DNA of 64,000 nucleotides from JAJDGF01 sp031549325 (GTDB lineage: Bacteria > Bacillota > Clostridia > Christensenellales > Aristaeellaceae). Positions 8,421 to 16,023 of the stretch are shown piece after piece. The stretch is from NCBI GenBank assembly GCA_031549325.1, contig JAVBQA010000045.1, forward strand, positions 1 to 64,000. The letters run 5' to 3'. Under the pieces are notes generated by a model. That model searched no databases, was not told the DNA's origin, and saw only the letters and a list, made by a program, of their open reading frames with translations. Made by a program: the position numbers and the translations under genes. How positions within the stretch are numbered: position 1 is the first letter of the stretch; each line of letters begins with the position of its first letter.

Positions 8421-9011
8421 TCACTTGCGCTTGCGCCTGCCGGTGGGTTTCTCGGCCGGAGCGGGTTCCTCAGGCACGTCCTCTAGCTCAAGCGCGTACT
8501 CGCCATCCTCCGCTTCCTCTTCGTCCCGCATGATGTCCGGCGCCTTCTCGCCGCCGATGGCGCTGTTGTCTTGCTGCTTTTGCAGCAGCAAGCGCTGCTG
8601 TTGCTCGATCTCAGCGGCGGCTTTGTTCTCTTTTTCGAAGCTGACGCCCTGCACGTGCACGTCCACATTGGTCACGACGAGCCCGCTCATGGTCTCGATG
8701 GCCTTTTTGACGTTCTCCTGAATGTTCTTGGCCACGACCGGCACAGGAGATCCGTAATCGGTGATGATGGACAAAAGCACGGACAACTTGCCCTCATTGA
8801 GTTCTACCTTGACGCCCTTGGTCAGGTTTTTGGTGCTCTGCTTGCGGGACAGGATGTCCGCGATGCCGGCGCTGCCGCCGTACATATTGGCCACGCCCTC
8901 AACTTCGGTGGCCGCCAGGCCCGCGATGGTTGCGATCACTTCAGTGGCGAAACTGACGGAACCATTTTGATTGCTATCCAACTGCACATTCGTTGGAAGA
9001 TTCTCGTTCAT
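8421..9011 (-). CDS. asp23: Asp23/Gls24 family envelope stress protein
   Basis: This 196-residue protein carries the Asp23 domain at residues about 10-120: GSVSFATEVIATIAGLAATEVEGV, then VKVELNEGKLSVLLSIITDYG and VVTNVDVHVQGVSFE. It ends in a glutamine-rich helix and a basic GRRKRK tail that is not usual for the short family members. Asp23 proteins are abundant, membrane-anchored by AmaP and linked to cell-envelope stress. The ATG at 9011 follows AGGGGGTG. It is the first gene of a three-gene operon with a strong promoter at 9059-9087. This locus (yqhY-like, between spoIIIAH and nusB) is conserved in Firmicutes. Confidence 0.88.
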   Translation of the reverse strand: MNENLPTNVQLDSNQNGSVSFATEVIATIAGLAATEVEGVANMYGGSAGIADILSRKQSTKNLTKGVKVELNEGKLSVLLSIITDYGSPVPVVAKNIQENVKKAIETMSGLVVTNVDVHVQGVSFEKENKAAAEIEQQQRLLLQKQQDNSAIGGEKAPDIMRDEEEAEDGEYALELEDVPEEPAPAEKPTGRRKRK

Positions 9012-9058
9012 TGGGACAAGCACCCCCTGTTGATGAGGCAGCAACTGCCTTTGTCAGT

Positions 9059-9087
9059 ATTATACCAGTTTCCCCAAAAAGAATCAA
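9059..9087 (-). promoter_or_regulatory. Sigma-A promoter of the asp23 operon
   Basis: On the minus strand TTGATT, a 17-base spacer, then TATAAT preceded by TGG (extended -10). It sits about 50 bases upstream of the asp23 start, and the leader contains a small GGCA..TGCC hairpin. Confidence 0.85.
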
Positions 9088-9112
9088 ATCTTTTCAGGTA
9101 ATAATTTAGAAA

Positions 9113-9613
9113 CTATGGGATCGGAATGATCTTTATGCTGCCACCGGTCAGCCCGGTTTCCCGCGCAACCAGCTCCAGCACCTGCGCGCTCTGCTCGCGT
9201 GTGAGCATAGCCGCGCGCACGATCACATTGGCCGAGTCCTGGTGCACGCTGGCCACCGGATCGCGAAAACCACGAATGCGAAGCACCCCTTCGATGGTGG
9301 TCTCTTGCTCAATGCAGGAGAGCAGCGACAGCAGCCGCTGCCCGGCCTGCGCCTTCAGCGACGCGTCGGCGTCGGCGTCTTCCATGATCTGCTTCAGCTC
9401 GCGCTGCTCGATTTCGCGCACTTTTATGCGCTCCTCGGTAAACTGCAAGATCGGATCCTTGCTCGTCTGGCTTTCAACCACCGTCTTGGCCGCCACCTGC
9501 GCCTGATTCTTCTGAAACAGCGGCCCGGCCACCGAAAAGCACAGCCCCATCATCAGGATGACCAGCGTAGCGCCATACAAATACTTCATCGGCCTGTCCA
9601 GCTGTGATTTCAC
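9113..9613 (-). CDS. spoIIIAH: Stage III sporulation protein AH
   Basis: This 166-residue protein has one N-terminal membrane helix (YLYGATLVILMMGLCFSVAG, about residues 11-30). An extracytoplasmic domain follows with a long glutamate-rich helix and the ring-building fold typical of SpoIIIAH. In Bacillus the mother-cell SpoIIIAH binds forespore SpoIIQ across the intermembrane space to form the feeding channel. The start is a GTG at 9613 overlapping the spoIIIAG stop (GTGA), with GGGGG nine bases upstream. It is the last gene of the spoIIIA operon. Confidence 0.9.
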   Translation of the reverse strand: MKSQLDRPMKYLYGATLVILMMGLCFSVAGPLFQKNQAQVAAKTVVESQTSKDPILQFTEERIKVREIEQRELKQIMEDADADASLKAQAGQRLLSLLSCIEQETTIEGVLRIRGFRDPVASVHQDSANVIVRAAMLTREQSAQVLELVARETGLTGGSIKIIPIP

Positions 9614-10005
9614 TTGCCGTTGCCCCCTTCCATGCGCAGCACCTCGATCCGCTCCAGCTCAATCCCCAGCAGCGCCCTGACCGCGCGCTGAAGCTCCAGC
9701 GCCACGCGGATGTCCCCCGCCCCCTCGGCCACCACCACCACGCCCTCCGGCTTAGCGCCGGATGCGCCTTGCGAAAAGGCGGCTTGATCACCGGCTTCCT
9801 TGAGCAGCACCTTGACCTTACCCGCCCCCAAAACGGACGACAACACCGCCTCGATGCGGCCGGTCTCGTCGCTGGCGGGTGCCTCTCGCTCCTGCGCGGA
9901 GTTGAGCATCAGCATAAGAACCAGTGCCACGGCGGCTGCCAGCGCGATCCACTCTAGATGGCGCACGCCCCGAAGCGTCGCCAGCAGGTTTGAGAACCCC
10001 TTCAT
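9610..10005 (-). CDS. spoIIIAG: Stage III sporulation protein AG
   Basis: This 131-residue protein has an N-terminal membrane helix (IALAAAVALVLMLML) and a C-terminal ring-building motif domain with GRIEAVLSSVLGAGKVKVLL and IRVALELQRAVRALLGIELERIEVL. SpoIIIAG forms a large ring in the mother-cell membrane as part of the feeding channel. It is shorter than the Bacillus protein (about 230 residues), mainly in the linker. The ATG at 10005 overlaps the spoIIIAF stop, with GGAGGGG just upstream; a longer in-frame extension lies inside spoIIIAF and is rejected. Confidence 0.88.
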   Translation of the reverse strand: MKGFSNLLATLRGVRHLEWIALAAAVALVLMLMLNSAQEREAPASDETGRIEAVLSSVLGAGKVKVLLKEAGDQAAFSQGASGAKPEGVVVVAEGAGDIRVALELQRAVRALLGIELERIEVLRMEGGNGK

Positions 10006-10193
10006 GTCACCCCTCCAACCGGCAGCGCCGCCAACAGCGAGCGCAGCAGCCGCAGTACCGCCTCGATCGCCAGCAGCCCTGAGATCAGCCGCACGCCCGA
10101 CTTCAGCTTCATGCCAGAAACGCACACCTCGGACAGCGCCGCCAGCGCGCACAACGCGCTTAGCTGGATCAGCGCCGATGAAACCTGCGCCAT
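10002..10193 (-). CDS. spoIIIAF: Short SpoIIIAF-like protein, membrane part only
   Basis: This 63-residue protein sits where spoIIIAF belongs. It shows only two hydrophobic helices (IQLSALCALAALSEVCV and LISGLLAIEAVLRLLRSLLAAL); the soluble ring-building domain that makes up most of the roughly 200-residue Bacillus protein is missing. AGGAGG lies seven bases before the ATG. The stop overlaps the spoIIIAG start by four bases, so no coding remnant of the lost domain remains downstream. The call rests on position plus membrane topology more than on residue identity. Confidence 0.65.
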   Translation of the reverse strand: MAQVSSALIQLSALCALAALSEVCVSGMKLKSGVRLISGLLAIEAVLRLLRSLLAALPVGGVT

Positions 10194-10204
10194 GCGAGAA
10201 CCTC

Positions 10205-11323
10205 CTATCCAGGCAAGATCGCCGCGTTGCCCACCGTCAGCACAGCGCCCGCCAGCACAACGCCGATCACCACGGCTGAGATCGACGCCACCATCAGCAT
10301 GGACAGCACATCCCCGAACCGCTCGATCAGGTTGAGCAGTGTGCTGCCGCCAAGCGGTTCTGCCAGCGCCACGCACAGCCGCACGGCCAGAATGGACGCC
10401 AGAAGCCGCATCAGCGGCAGCGCGCACAGCGTCACCAGTGCGATCAACCCCGTGATGCCGGTGGCGTTTTTCACCAGGATCGCGCTGCTCGAGACCGCGC
10501 CCATGGTGTCCGCGATCTCGCCTCCCACGCCGGGGATCAGGCTGGACGCGGCGTATTTCGCGGCGCGCATGGCTGCGCTGTCCTGACCGCTCCCGAGCAA
10601 GTTCGACATGGCCACCAGCCCCAGAAACCCGGTGAGCGCCGTGCCCATGATCCACACAAGCGCGCCCTTCAGCATATCCAGCAGCTTCGATAGCCGGAAG
10701 CGCTCGCTCAGATTGCCCGCGATGGCGATCACGCAAGCGGCGCTGCACATGGTCAGCGCCAGCGTCCGGATCATCCCGGCCAGCATGCCGCCCGCCAGCG
10801 TCAGCAGCGGCGCATAGGCAGCGGCGGTCAGTGTCGCTCCGCAGGCGGTCATAAGCGCCGTCAGCACAGGAAACACCGCCTCAATCCACTGACCAACCTG
10901 GGCTGCCAGCAGCAGCGCGTCCCCGGCGCTGTCCTGGAACTGCTGCATCAACACCAGCGCCGCGCCCAGATAACACACGTATCCGGCGGCGATAACTTTC
11001 TTCTCGTCCTCGCCCAGCAGCTGGCGCAGCACGGCCATCAGCACGATCGGCGCCATCAGCATCGAGAGCAGGCGCAACCCGCTCTGCATCGAACCCAACA
11101 GTGCCGCCTGCAGCGAAGCCAGCACGTTCCGGTAATCGAGCGCCTCGCCCCTCGCCAAGCGCTGAATCAGCGACAACGCGTCGAACCCCTGCCCCGCCAG
11201 CGCGTTCACCGGGGCCAGCTGTTCAGCTGTCGGCAGGTTTTCCGCCGCAACCGCTGGGGACGATGCCCACACTGCGCCGAGCAAGAACAAGCACAACACC
11301 AGAACCCGCTTCACGGCAGCCAT
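10205..11323 (-). CDS. spoIIIAE: Stage III sporulation protein AE
   Basis: This 372-residue protein starts with a signal-like hydrophobic segment (VLVLCLFLLGAVWASSPAVA) and then has multiple membrane helices across the C-terminal two thirds, ending NAAILPG. It matches the polytopic SpoIIIAE, proposed as a transporter-like component of the mother-cell feeding channel. The ATG at 11323 has GAGAGGAT just upstream and overlaps the spoIIIAD end by 13 bases. The longer in-frame ORF upstream reads inside spoIIIAD and is rejected. Confidence 0.9.
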   Translation of the reverse strand: MAAVKRVLVLCLFLLGAVWASSPAVAAENLPTAEQLAPVNALAGQGFDALSLIQRLARGEALDYRNVLASLQAALLGSMQSGLRLLSMLMAPIVLMAVLRQLLGEDEKKVIAAGYVCYLGAALVLMQQFQDSAGDALLLAAQVGQWIEAVFPVLTALMTACGATLTAAAYAPLLTLAGGMLAGMIRTLALTMCSAACVIAIAGNLSERFRLSKLLDMLKGALVWIMGTALTGFLGLVAMSNLLGSGQDSAAMRAAKYAASSLIPGVGGEIADTMGAVSSSAILVKNATGITGLIALVTLCALPLMRLLASILAVRLCVALAEPLGGSTLLNLIERFGDVLSMLMVASISAVVIGVVLAGAVLTVGNAAILPG

Positions 11324-11697
11324 TCGATGATCCTCTCGACGAGCGTGGTCAGCAGCGGCACGCTCATGGCCAGCAGCGCCACCCGCCCGCCGAACTCGAT
11401 CCGCTGCGCCAACACGCCCTCGCCCGCGTCCTGGCACAGAGAGGACGCAAACTCGCAGATCAATGAGATCCCGCAGGCGCGCAGCATCAACTGGACGGAC
11501 GTCTCCTGCAGCCCCGCGCGGCTGGACAACTGGTTAAAAGCATCCACCACCGTGACCAGAGGGCCAAGCGTCATCATCAGCGCCAGCAGGCCCGCCGCCA
11601 TGGCTACCACCGTGGCCATCTCAGGCCGCTGCTGGCGTATCGCCACCGCCACCAGCGCCGCCGCCACGCACAAGAGCACAATGCGAACCGCTTCCAT
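11311..11697 (-). CDS. spoIIIAD: Stage III sporulation protein AD
   Basis: This 128-residue protein has four hydrophobic segments and the family-like stretches RPEMATVVAMAAGLLALMM and CGISLICEFASSLCQDAGEG. SpoIIIAD is a small polytopic partner of SpoIIIAC and SpoIIIAE in the SpoIIIA complex. The ATG overlaps the last base of spoIIIAC, and the 3' end overlaps spoIIIAE. The length equals that of other SpoIIIAD proteins. Confidence 0.92.
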   Translation of the reverse strand: MEAVRIVLLCVAAALVAVAIRQQRPEMATVVAMAAGLLALMMTLGPLVTVVDAFNQLSSRAGLQETSVQLMLRACGISLICEFASSLCQDAGEGVLAQRIEFGGRVALLAMSVPLLTTLVERIIEWLP

Positions 11698-11894
11698 CAG
11701 TACAGCTGGAAGATCGCCTTGACGCTGCCAAAGAAATCGCTCACCAGATTGACCACCATCAGCAGCACGATGATCAGCCCGGCGAGCGTGGTCAGCATGG
11801 CCATGTCTTCGCGCCCGGCGCGTGTCAGCACCTGCCCGAGCACCGCCACCAGCACGCCGATCGCCGCGATCTTGAACACCATGTCCACGCTCAA
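11697..11894 (-). CDS. spoIIIAC: Stage III sporulation protein AC
   Basis: This 65-residue protein with two membrane helices reads SVDMVFKIAAIGVLVAVL at the N terminus and FFGSVKAIFQLY at the end, matching SpoIIIAC in length and pattern. The TTG at 11894 was chosen because GGGGAGGA lies six bases upstream and the resulting N terminus aligns with the VDVNIIFQIAG start of Bacillus SpoIIIAC. A TTG at 11900 lies directly against the ribosome site, and an ATG at 11882 would shorten the protein. Confidence 0.88.
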   Translation of the reverse strand: MSVDMVFKIAAIGVLVAVLGQVLTRAGREDMAMLTTLAGLIIVLLMVVNLVSDFFGSVKAIFQLY

Positions 11895-11909
11895 ACGCAA
11901 TCCTCCCCC

Positions 11910-12422
11910 TCACAGCAGACAAATTGAAATCGCCAATCCAGCGAGCAAGCCCAGGTTTGTGTAGAGCTTTCCTCGCTCGTCCGCGCGTTTTTTTGCCTCG
12001 GATTCGAGCCCCGAGAACGCCGCCTCCATCTCCAGCAAAAGCTGCTTTTGTGCGCTGATTCCGCTGGCGCCCAGTCCGTCAAAAAGCATGTCCAGCCGAT
12101 CGACGTCCTGAGGAAGCAGGCAGTCGATCATGCCGCCCTTGCCCATCAGCGCGTCCTTTTCCAGCTGCCAGGCCGACCTCGCGCCGCGCCCGTCCATGTG
12201 TTCGGCGATGTGCATGAGCAGCGGCTGGCGGGTCTTGATCATCGCGTCCATCAGCGGTGTCAAGCGCTCGGTCATTTCGATCGCGAGGATCGGCATGACC
12301 AAGCGGAGCGTCCCGAGCACTTGCACCCTTTTTTTTTCGCGTATGCAGAGCCCACGGCCAGCCATCGCGCAGCAGACCGTCAGCATGCAAGCCGCCACCA
12401 GTTTGAGCGTCCACGCGTTCAC
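11910..12422 (-). CDS. spoIIIAB: Stage III sporulation protein AB
   Basis: This 170-residue protein (Bacillus SpoIIIAB is about 171) has an N-terminal membrane helix, a cytoplasmic helical domain resembling type II secretion GspF-like folds, and a C-terminal membrane helix (LGLLAGLAISICLL). The family signature SEAKKRADERGKLYTNLGLLAG occurs near the C terminus. The start is a GTG at 12422 overlapping the spoIIIAA stop as GTGA. An ORF extending further upstream lies within spoIIIAA and is not real. Confidence 0.9.
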   Translation of the reverse strand: MNAWTLKLVAACMLTVCCAMAGRGLCIREKKRVQVLGTLRLVMPILAIEMTERLTPLMDAMIKTRQPLLMHIAEHMDGRGARSAWQLEKDALMGKGGMIDCLLPQDVDRLDMLFDGLGASGISAQKQLLLEMEAAFSGLESEAKKRADERGKLYTNLGLLAGLAISICLL

Positions 12423-13279
12423 GATGGAGCTCCGTTCTCGTCCAGCAGCTCGCGCAAGAGGCCGGGTTTGCCGCCCAACACGGCAATTCGCCGAAACAGC
12501 TTGTCCTGAAACAGCGGAGCCAACGCCGCGCGCCCCCGAGCCTGTGCGAAGCTGTCCGCGTGGGCCGACGCGATCACGCACACTCCGCAGCGCGCAGCAT
12601 CGGCCACAGCCTGGGCATCTTCCGGGTGCCCCAGTTCGTCTGTAATCAACACTTCAGGCGCCATCGAGCGGATCAGCGCCGGGATAGCCAGCCGTTTTGG
12701 AAGCCCGTCGCAAACATCGCACATCGGCCCCAAATCCAGCGTAGCAACGCCGTCCCGGCAGCCAGCCAGCTCGCCCCGCTCATCTGAAATGGCCACGTGC
12801 ATACCCCGCATCGACAGCTGCCTCGCGATGTCCCGCAGCATGGTGGTTTTGCCCATCATGGGCGCGGACAGGATCAGCGCGCTCAGCGGCCGCCCGTTCA
12901 GCAGCAGTCTGGGCATCAACCCATCCGCCGCGCCCCGGATTTCCCGGGCAATGCGGATCGTGAGCGATGAAACGCCGGTCAGGCGCTCCCCATTGCTCAC
13001 ATACCCCCCGGTCAGGCCTACGCGGAATCCGCCCGCCAGCGGAAAGAACCCTTGTCGCATCTGCTCCTCGTGGGCATAGACCGAGTGATCCATCAACATC
13101 AGCACAGTCTCGTCCAGCTCGTCCTTCTCGACCGCTTGGCCGAACAGCGCGCTGCCCTGGGGCGTTCGCAGCTCCAGCGGTTGCCCGACGCGCAGCCGGA
13201 TCTCATAGGCGTCCGAAACGGAACGCTCCGTCAGCCGCGCGCGAATGGACAGCGGCAGCCGCCCGGTGATCGCCTGCAT
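12419..13279 (-). CDS. spoIIIAA: Stage III sporulation protein AA, secretion-type ATPase
   Basis: This 286-residue ATPase is the first gene of the spoIIIA operon and relates to type II/IV secretion ATPases. Visible features are GGFRVGLTG (about 90-100), the nucleotide loop SAPMMGKTTMLRDIARQL, and the Walker-B region VLITDELGHPEDAQAV. The loop lacks the first glycine of the usual GxxxxGKT pattern (Ser-Ala instead), which is unusual. The ATG at 13279 has GGGAGGGG six bases upstream; an ATG at 13285 overlaps that site. No convincing sigma-E promoter was identified in the short divergent region before the TagF-like gene. Confidence 0.92.
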   Translation of the reverse strand: MQAITGRLPLSIRARLTERSVSDAYEIRLRVGQPLELRTPQGSALFGQAVEKDELDETVLMLMDHSVYAHEEQMRQGFFPLAGGFRVGLTGGYVSNGERLTGVSSLTIRIAREIRGAADGLMPRLLLNGRPLSALILSAPMMGKTTMLRDIARQLSMRGMHVAISDERGELAGCRDGVATLDLGPMCDVCDGLPKRLAIPALIRSMAPEVLITDELGHPEDAQAVADAARCGVCVIASAHADSFAQARGRAALAPLFQDKLFRRIAVLGGKPGLLRELLDENGAPS

Positions 13280-13322
13280 GTCCATCCCCTCCCAGTGCAG
13301 TAATGATATGAGCAAGTCCCGC

Positions 13323-13351
13323 TTGATAAAACCCGTGACTTGGCTTACAAT
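13323..13351 (+). promoter_or_regulatory. Sigma-A promoter of the TagF-like gene
   Basis: TTGATA, a 17-base spacer and TACAAT precede the TTG start at 13377. It lies in the roughly 100-base divergent region shared with spoIIIAA. Confidence 0.8.
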
Positions 13352-13376
13352 GGAAATCAACATAGGAGGTGCTGTT

Positions 13377-14537
13377 TTGTCCCGACTCAAAAAGATCGCG
13401 CTGTGCGTTCAGAGCGCTTTGCGCCGATCGTTCATGGCGCTTTGTGGCGTCTTTCCTTTGCGGAACCGGGCTGTGTTTACCAGTTTTTCCGGCAAAGCGT
13501 ATTCAGACAACCCGCGCACCATTAGCGAAGCGCTTCACGAGTTGTCCCCCGAAACCCAGATCATTTGGCTGTTCAATAACCCGGACGCGAAGAAAAGCGT
13601 TGTCCCGGATTGCGTGCAAGTCCGCCGCACGCACTCGCTGGCCGGGATCTGTGCGCTGGCCACTTCGAGAGCCTGGGTGGACAACATGCCCAAACCCGAC
13701 TATACCGTAAAGCGCAAGCGGCAGTTTTATGTCCAGACCTGGCACGGCGACCGCGGCTTTAAGAAGATGCTGTACGACGCGCCCGACCATCCGTCTGGCA
13801 AAAAAATTCTGGAGTCAGAGATCGCGGATGCGCTGGTGTCCGGTTCCACGCACTGCGAGCGGACTTACGACACAGGGTTCGGTTATCACGGCGCGCTGAT
13901 GAAGGTTGGTTCCCCAAGGAACGACGCGGTGATGAACCCCCGCCCCGAAAACATCGCGCGGATCAAGCAAAAACTGGGCTTGCAGCCCGATGAGAAGGTG
14001 CTGCTCTACGCCCCCACCATGCGCAACTCGTCCCGCCGACAGGGCGTCAAACAGCGGATTCAGTCAATCGACCTGCTGAAGACGCTGGATGCGCTGGATG
14101 CCCGTTTCGGCGGCGGCCACAAGTGCATCGTGCGCGCGCACAGCACGCAGTTGGGCTTGGCCGGGTATCCGGTCAGCGAACGCGTTCTCGACGCGTCCGC
14201 ATACGAGGATATGTCCGACCTGCTGCTGGTCTCTGACTTCCTCATCACCGACTATTCATCCAGCGCGGGCGATTTCGCGCTGACTGGGCGGCCCATCGTG
14301 CTGTTTCAGGATGACCGAGAGGCCTTCGCGCAGGAGGAGCGTACGTTCTATTTCGACATCGAAAGCTCGCCCTATGTCGTGGTTCAGAATCAGGCTGAGC
14401 TGGAGGCTTACATTGAAACCCTCACCATCGAATCCGCCCAGCGGAACGACCGTGACATCCTTTCGTTTTATGGCGCCTACGAAACCGGCGAGGCATCCAA
14501 GCGCGTGGCCGAGGCGATTCTGGAAACCATGTGTTAA
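13377..14537 (+). CDS. TagF/TagB-like CDP-glycerol glycerophosphotransferase
   Basis: The 386-residue protein belongs to the CDP-glycerol:poly(glycerophosphate) glycerophosphotransferase family, which builds teichoic-acid-type polymers at the inner membrane face. Family motifs are FYVQTWHGDRGFKKM, SGSTHCERTYDTGFGY, VGSPRNDAV, LLYAPTMRNSSR, and the C-terminal LITDYSSSAGDFALTGRPIVLF. The TTG at 13377 was chosen because AGGAGG stands seven bases upstream; longer reading starts have no ribosome site. It is a single-gene unit with its own promoter, lying divergent from spoIIIAA. It could act on wall teichoic acid or on another glycerol-phosphate glycan. Confidence 0.88.
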   Translation: MSRLKKIALCVQSALRRSFMALCGVFPLRNRAVFTSFSGKAYSDNPRTISEALHELSPETQIIWLFNNPDAKKSVVPDCVQVRRTHSLAGICALATSRAWVDNMPKPDYTVKRKRQFYVQTWHGDRGFKKMLYDAPDHPSGKKILESEIADALVSGSTHCERTYDTGFGYHGALMKVGSPRNDAVMNPRPENIARIKQKLGLQPDEKVLLYAPTMRNSSRRQGVKQRIQSIDLLKTLDALDARFGGGHKCIVRAHSTQLGLAGYPVSERVLDASAYEDMSDLLLVSDFLITDYSSSAGDFALTGRPIVLFQDDREAFAQEERTFYFDIESSPYVVVQNQAELEAYIETLTIESAQRNDRDILSFYGAYETGEASKRVAEAILETMC

Positions 14538-14538
14538 C

Positions 14539-14567
14539 TTGACAGAATCCGGACAGACTTCTATAAT
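14539..14567 (+). promoter_or_regulatory. Consensus sigma-A promoter of the hisS-aspS operon
   Basis: TTGACA, a 17-base spacer and TATAAT, a perfect consensus. It begins two bases after the stop codon of the TagF-like gene. Confidence 0.93.
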
Positions 14568-14573
14568 CAGGAT

Positions 14574-14733
14574 AACGATGAGCAATGATGGATTGACGAC
14601 CCGGAGCTTCCATGGAAACATGGCGCGTCCAGCGATAACGGAATTGAGTGGGATGCCGCACCGGCGTCCAACTAGGGTGGCACCGCGAAACAACGCCTTT
14701 CGTCCCTATGATACAGAGGACGAAAGGCGTTTT
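14574..14733 (+). promoter_or_regulatory. T-box leader of hisS-aspS (compact stem I)
   Basis: The antiterminator element AGGGTGGCACCGCG lies at 14674-14687. A 14-bp terminator stem (AACGCCTTTCGTCC at 14692-14705 with its complement at 14718-14731) and a short T-run follow. An 8-bp hairpin with a CAC loop (14652-14670) precedes the T-box like a stem III, and CCATG-GAAA-CATGG forms another hairpin at 14610-14623. Only about 100 bases separate the predicted transcription start from the antiterminator, shorter than ordinary T-boxes. The specifier (His or Asp) could not be assigned securely. Confidence 0.88.
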
Positions 14734-14756
14734 CATATGGAGGAGGGATTCGCATC

Positions 14757-16016
14757 ATGCTGACACAGGCCCCCAAAGGCACCCGGGACGTTTTGCCAAG
14801 CGAGAGCTACCGCTGGCAAAGCATTGAGCAGAGCATGCGCGACCTGTGCGCGCAAAGCGGTTACCGCGAGATCAGGACCCCGTTGTTTGAGCACACCGAA
14901 CTGTTTCAGCGCTCGGTCGGCGACACGACGGATGTCGTGCAAAAAGAGATGTACACTTTTCAGGACAAGGGGGGGCGATCGATCACGCTGAAGCCCGAGG
15001 GCACGGCGGGCGTGGTGCGCGCGTTCCTGGAGGCGCATCTGGAAGCCGAGCCGCTGCCCTGCAAGATGTTCTACGTCTCGACCCCCTGCTATCGCTACGA
15101 AAAACCGCAGTCCGGACGCTACCGCGAGTTCCATCAGCATGGCATTGAGGTGTTTGGCGCGAAGGACGCAAGCTGTGACGCCGAGGGGATCAAGCTGGCG
15201 CTGGACCAGCTGGCGGCCTGCGGCATCACGGGGCTGCGCTTGGCCATCAATTCCATCGGCTGCCCCGAGTGCCGGAAGGTCTACAACGACAAGCTGAAGG
15301 AATACCTGCGGCCTAAACTCGGCACGCTGTGCAAGACCTGCAGCGAGCGGTTTGAGCGCAATCCCATGCGGATTCTGGATTGCAAGGATCCCGACGACCA
15401 GGCGCAGCTCATCGACGCCCCCACCGTGCTGGAGTGCCTGTGCGCCGAGTGCAGCGCGCACTTCGCGCGTCTGAAGGCTTATCTTATGGCGCTTGGTATC
15501 GATTACACGGTCGATCCGCGCATCGTGCGGGGGCTGGATTACTACACAAAGACCGTGTTCGAGATCATCACCGACACCGAAAGCGGTCCGCTGACCGTGT
15601 GCGGCGGCGGCCGCTATGATGCGCTGGTGGAATCGCTGGGCGGCCCTTCCATCCCGGGTTTTGGGTTTGGCATGGGCGTCGAACGCATCATCATGGTTCA
15701 GCAAATGCTGAATCTGCAGTCCGAACAGCCCAAGCTGTATGACGTGTTTATCGCGACTCTGGGCGACGAGGCGCGCGAGGCCGGGCTTTCGCTGGCGGAT
15801 GCGTTGCGCAAAGCCGGCGTCAAGGCCGACATCGACCATGCGGCGCGCAGCCTAAAGGCCCAATTCAAGTATGCCGACAAGACTGGCGCGCGCCACGTGG
15901 CCATTCTGGCGGGCGACGAGCTGCAAAAAGGCGTCGTCAAGCTACGGGACATGCAGACTTCCGAGGAACAGGAACTGACAAACGATGAACTCATCCGCAA
16001 GCTGAGCAAGGAGTGA
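14757..16016 (+). CDS. hisS: Histidyl-tRNA synthetase
   Basis: The 419-residue class II synthetase charges tRNA-His. It shows the N-terminal PKGTRDVLPSE, motif 2 around CYRYEKPQSGRYREFHQHG, and the histidine-binding RGLDYYTKTVFE. Motif 3 is around PGFGFGMGVERI, and the C-terminal anticodon-binding domain includes ARHVAILAGDELQKG. The ATG follows GGAGGAGGG. It is the first gene after the T-box leader and is followed by aspS after seven bases, so both synthetases should respond to the same uncharged tRNA. Confidence 0.97.
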   Translation: MLTQAPKGTRDVLPSESYRWQSIEQSMRDLCAQSGYREIRTPLFEHTELFQRSVGDTTDVVQKEMYTFQDKGGRSITLKPEGTAGVVRAFLEAHLEAEPLPCKMFYVSTPCYRYEKPQSGRYREFHQHGIEVFGAKDASCDAEGIKLALDQLAACGITGLRLAINSIGCPECRKVYNDKLKEYLRPKLGTLCKTCSERFERNPMRILDCKDPDDQAQLIDAPTVLECLCAECSAHFARLKAYLMALGIDYTVDPRIVRGLDYYTKTVFEIITDTESGPLTVCGGGRYDALVESLGGPSIPGFGFGMGVERIIMVQQMLNLQSEQPKLYDVFIATLGDEAREAGLSLADALRKAGVKADIDHAARSLKAQFKYADKTGARHVAILAGDELQKGVVKLRDMQTSEEQELTNDELIRKLSKE

Positions 16017-16023
16017 TACGAAC

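Noticed and set aside
13280..13322. A sigma-E promoter for spoIIIAA.
   Set aside because: A CATATC string occurs on the minus strand, but no -10 of CATACA type lies at the right distance before the ribosome site.
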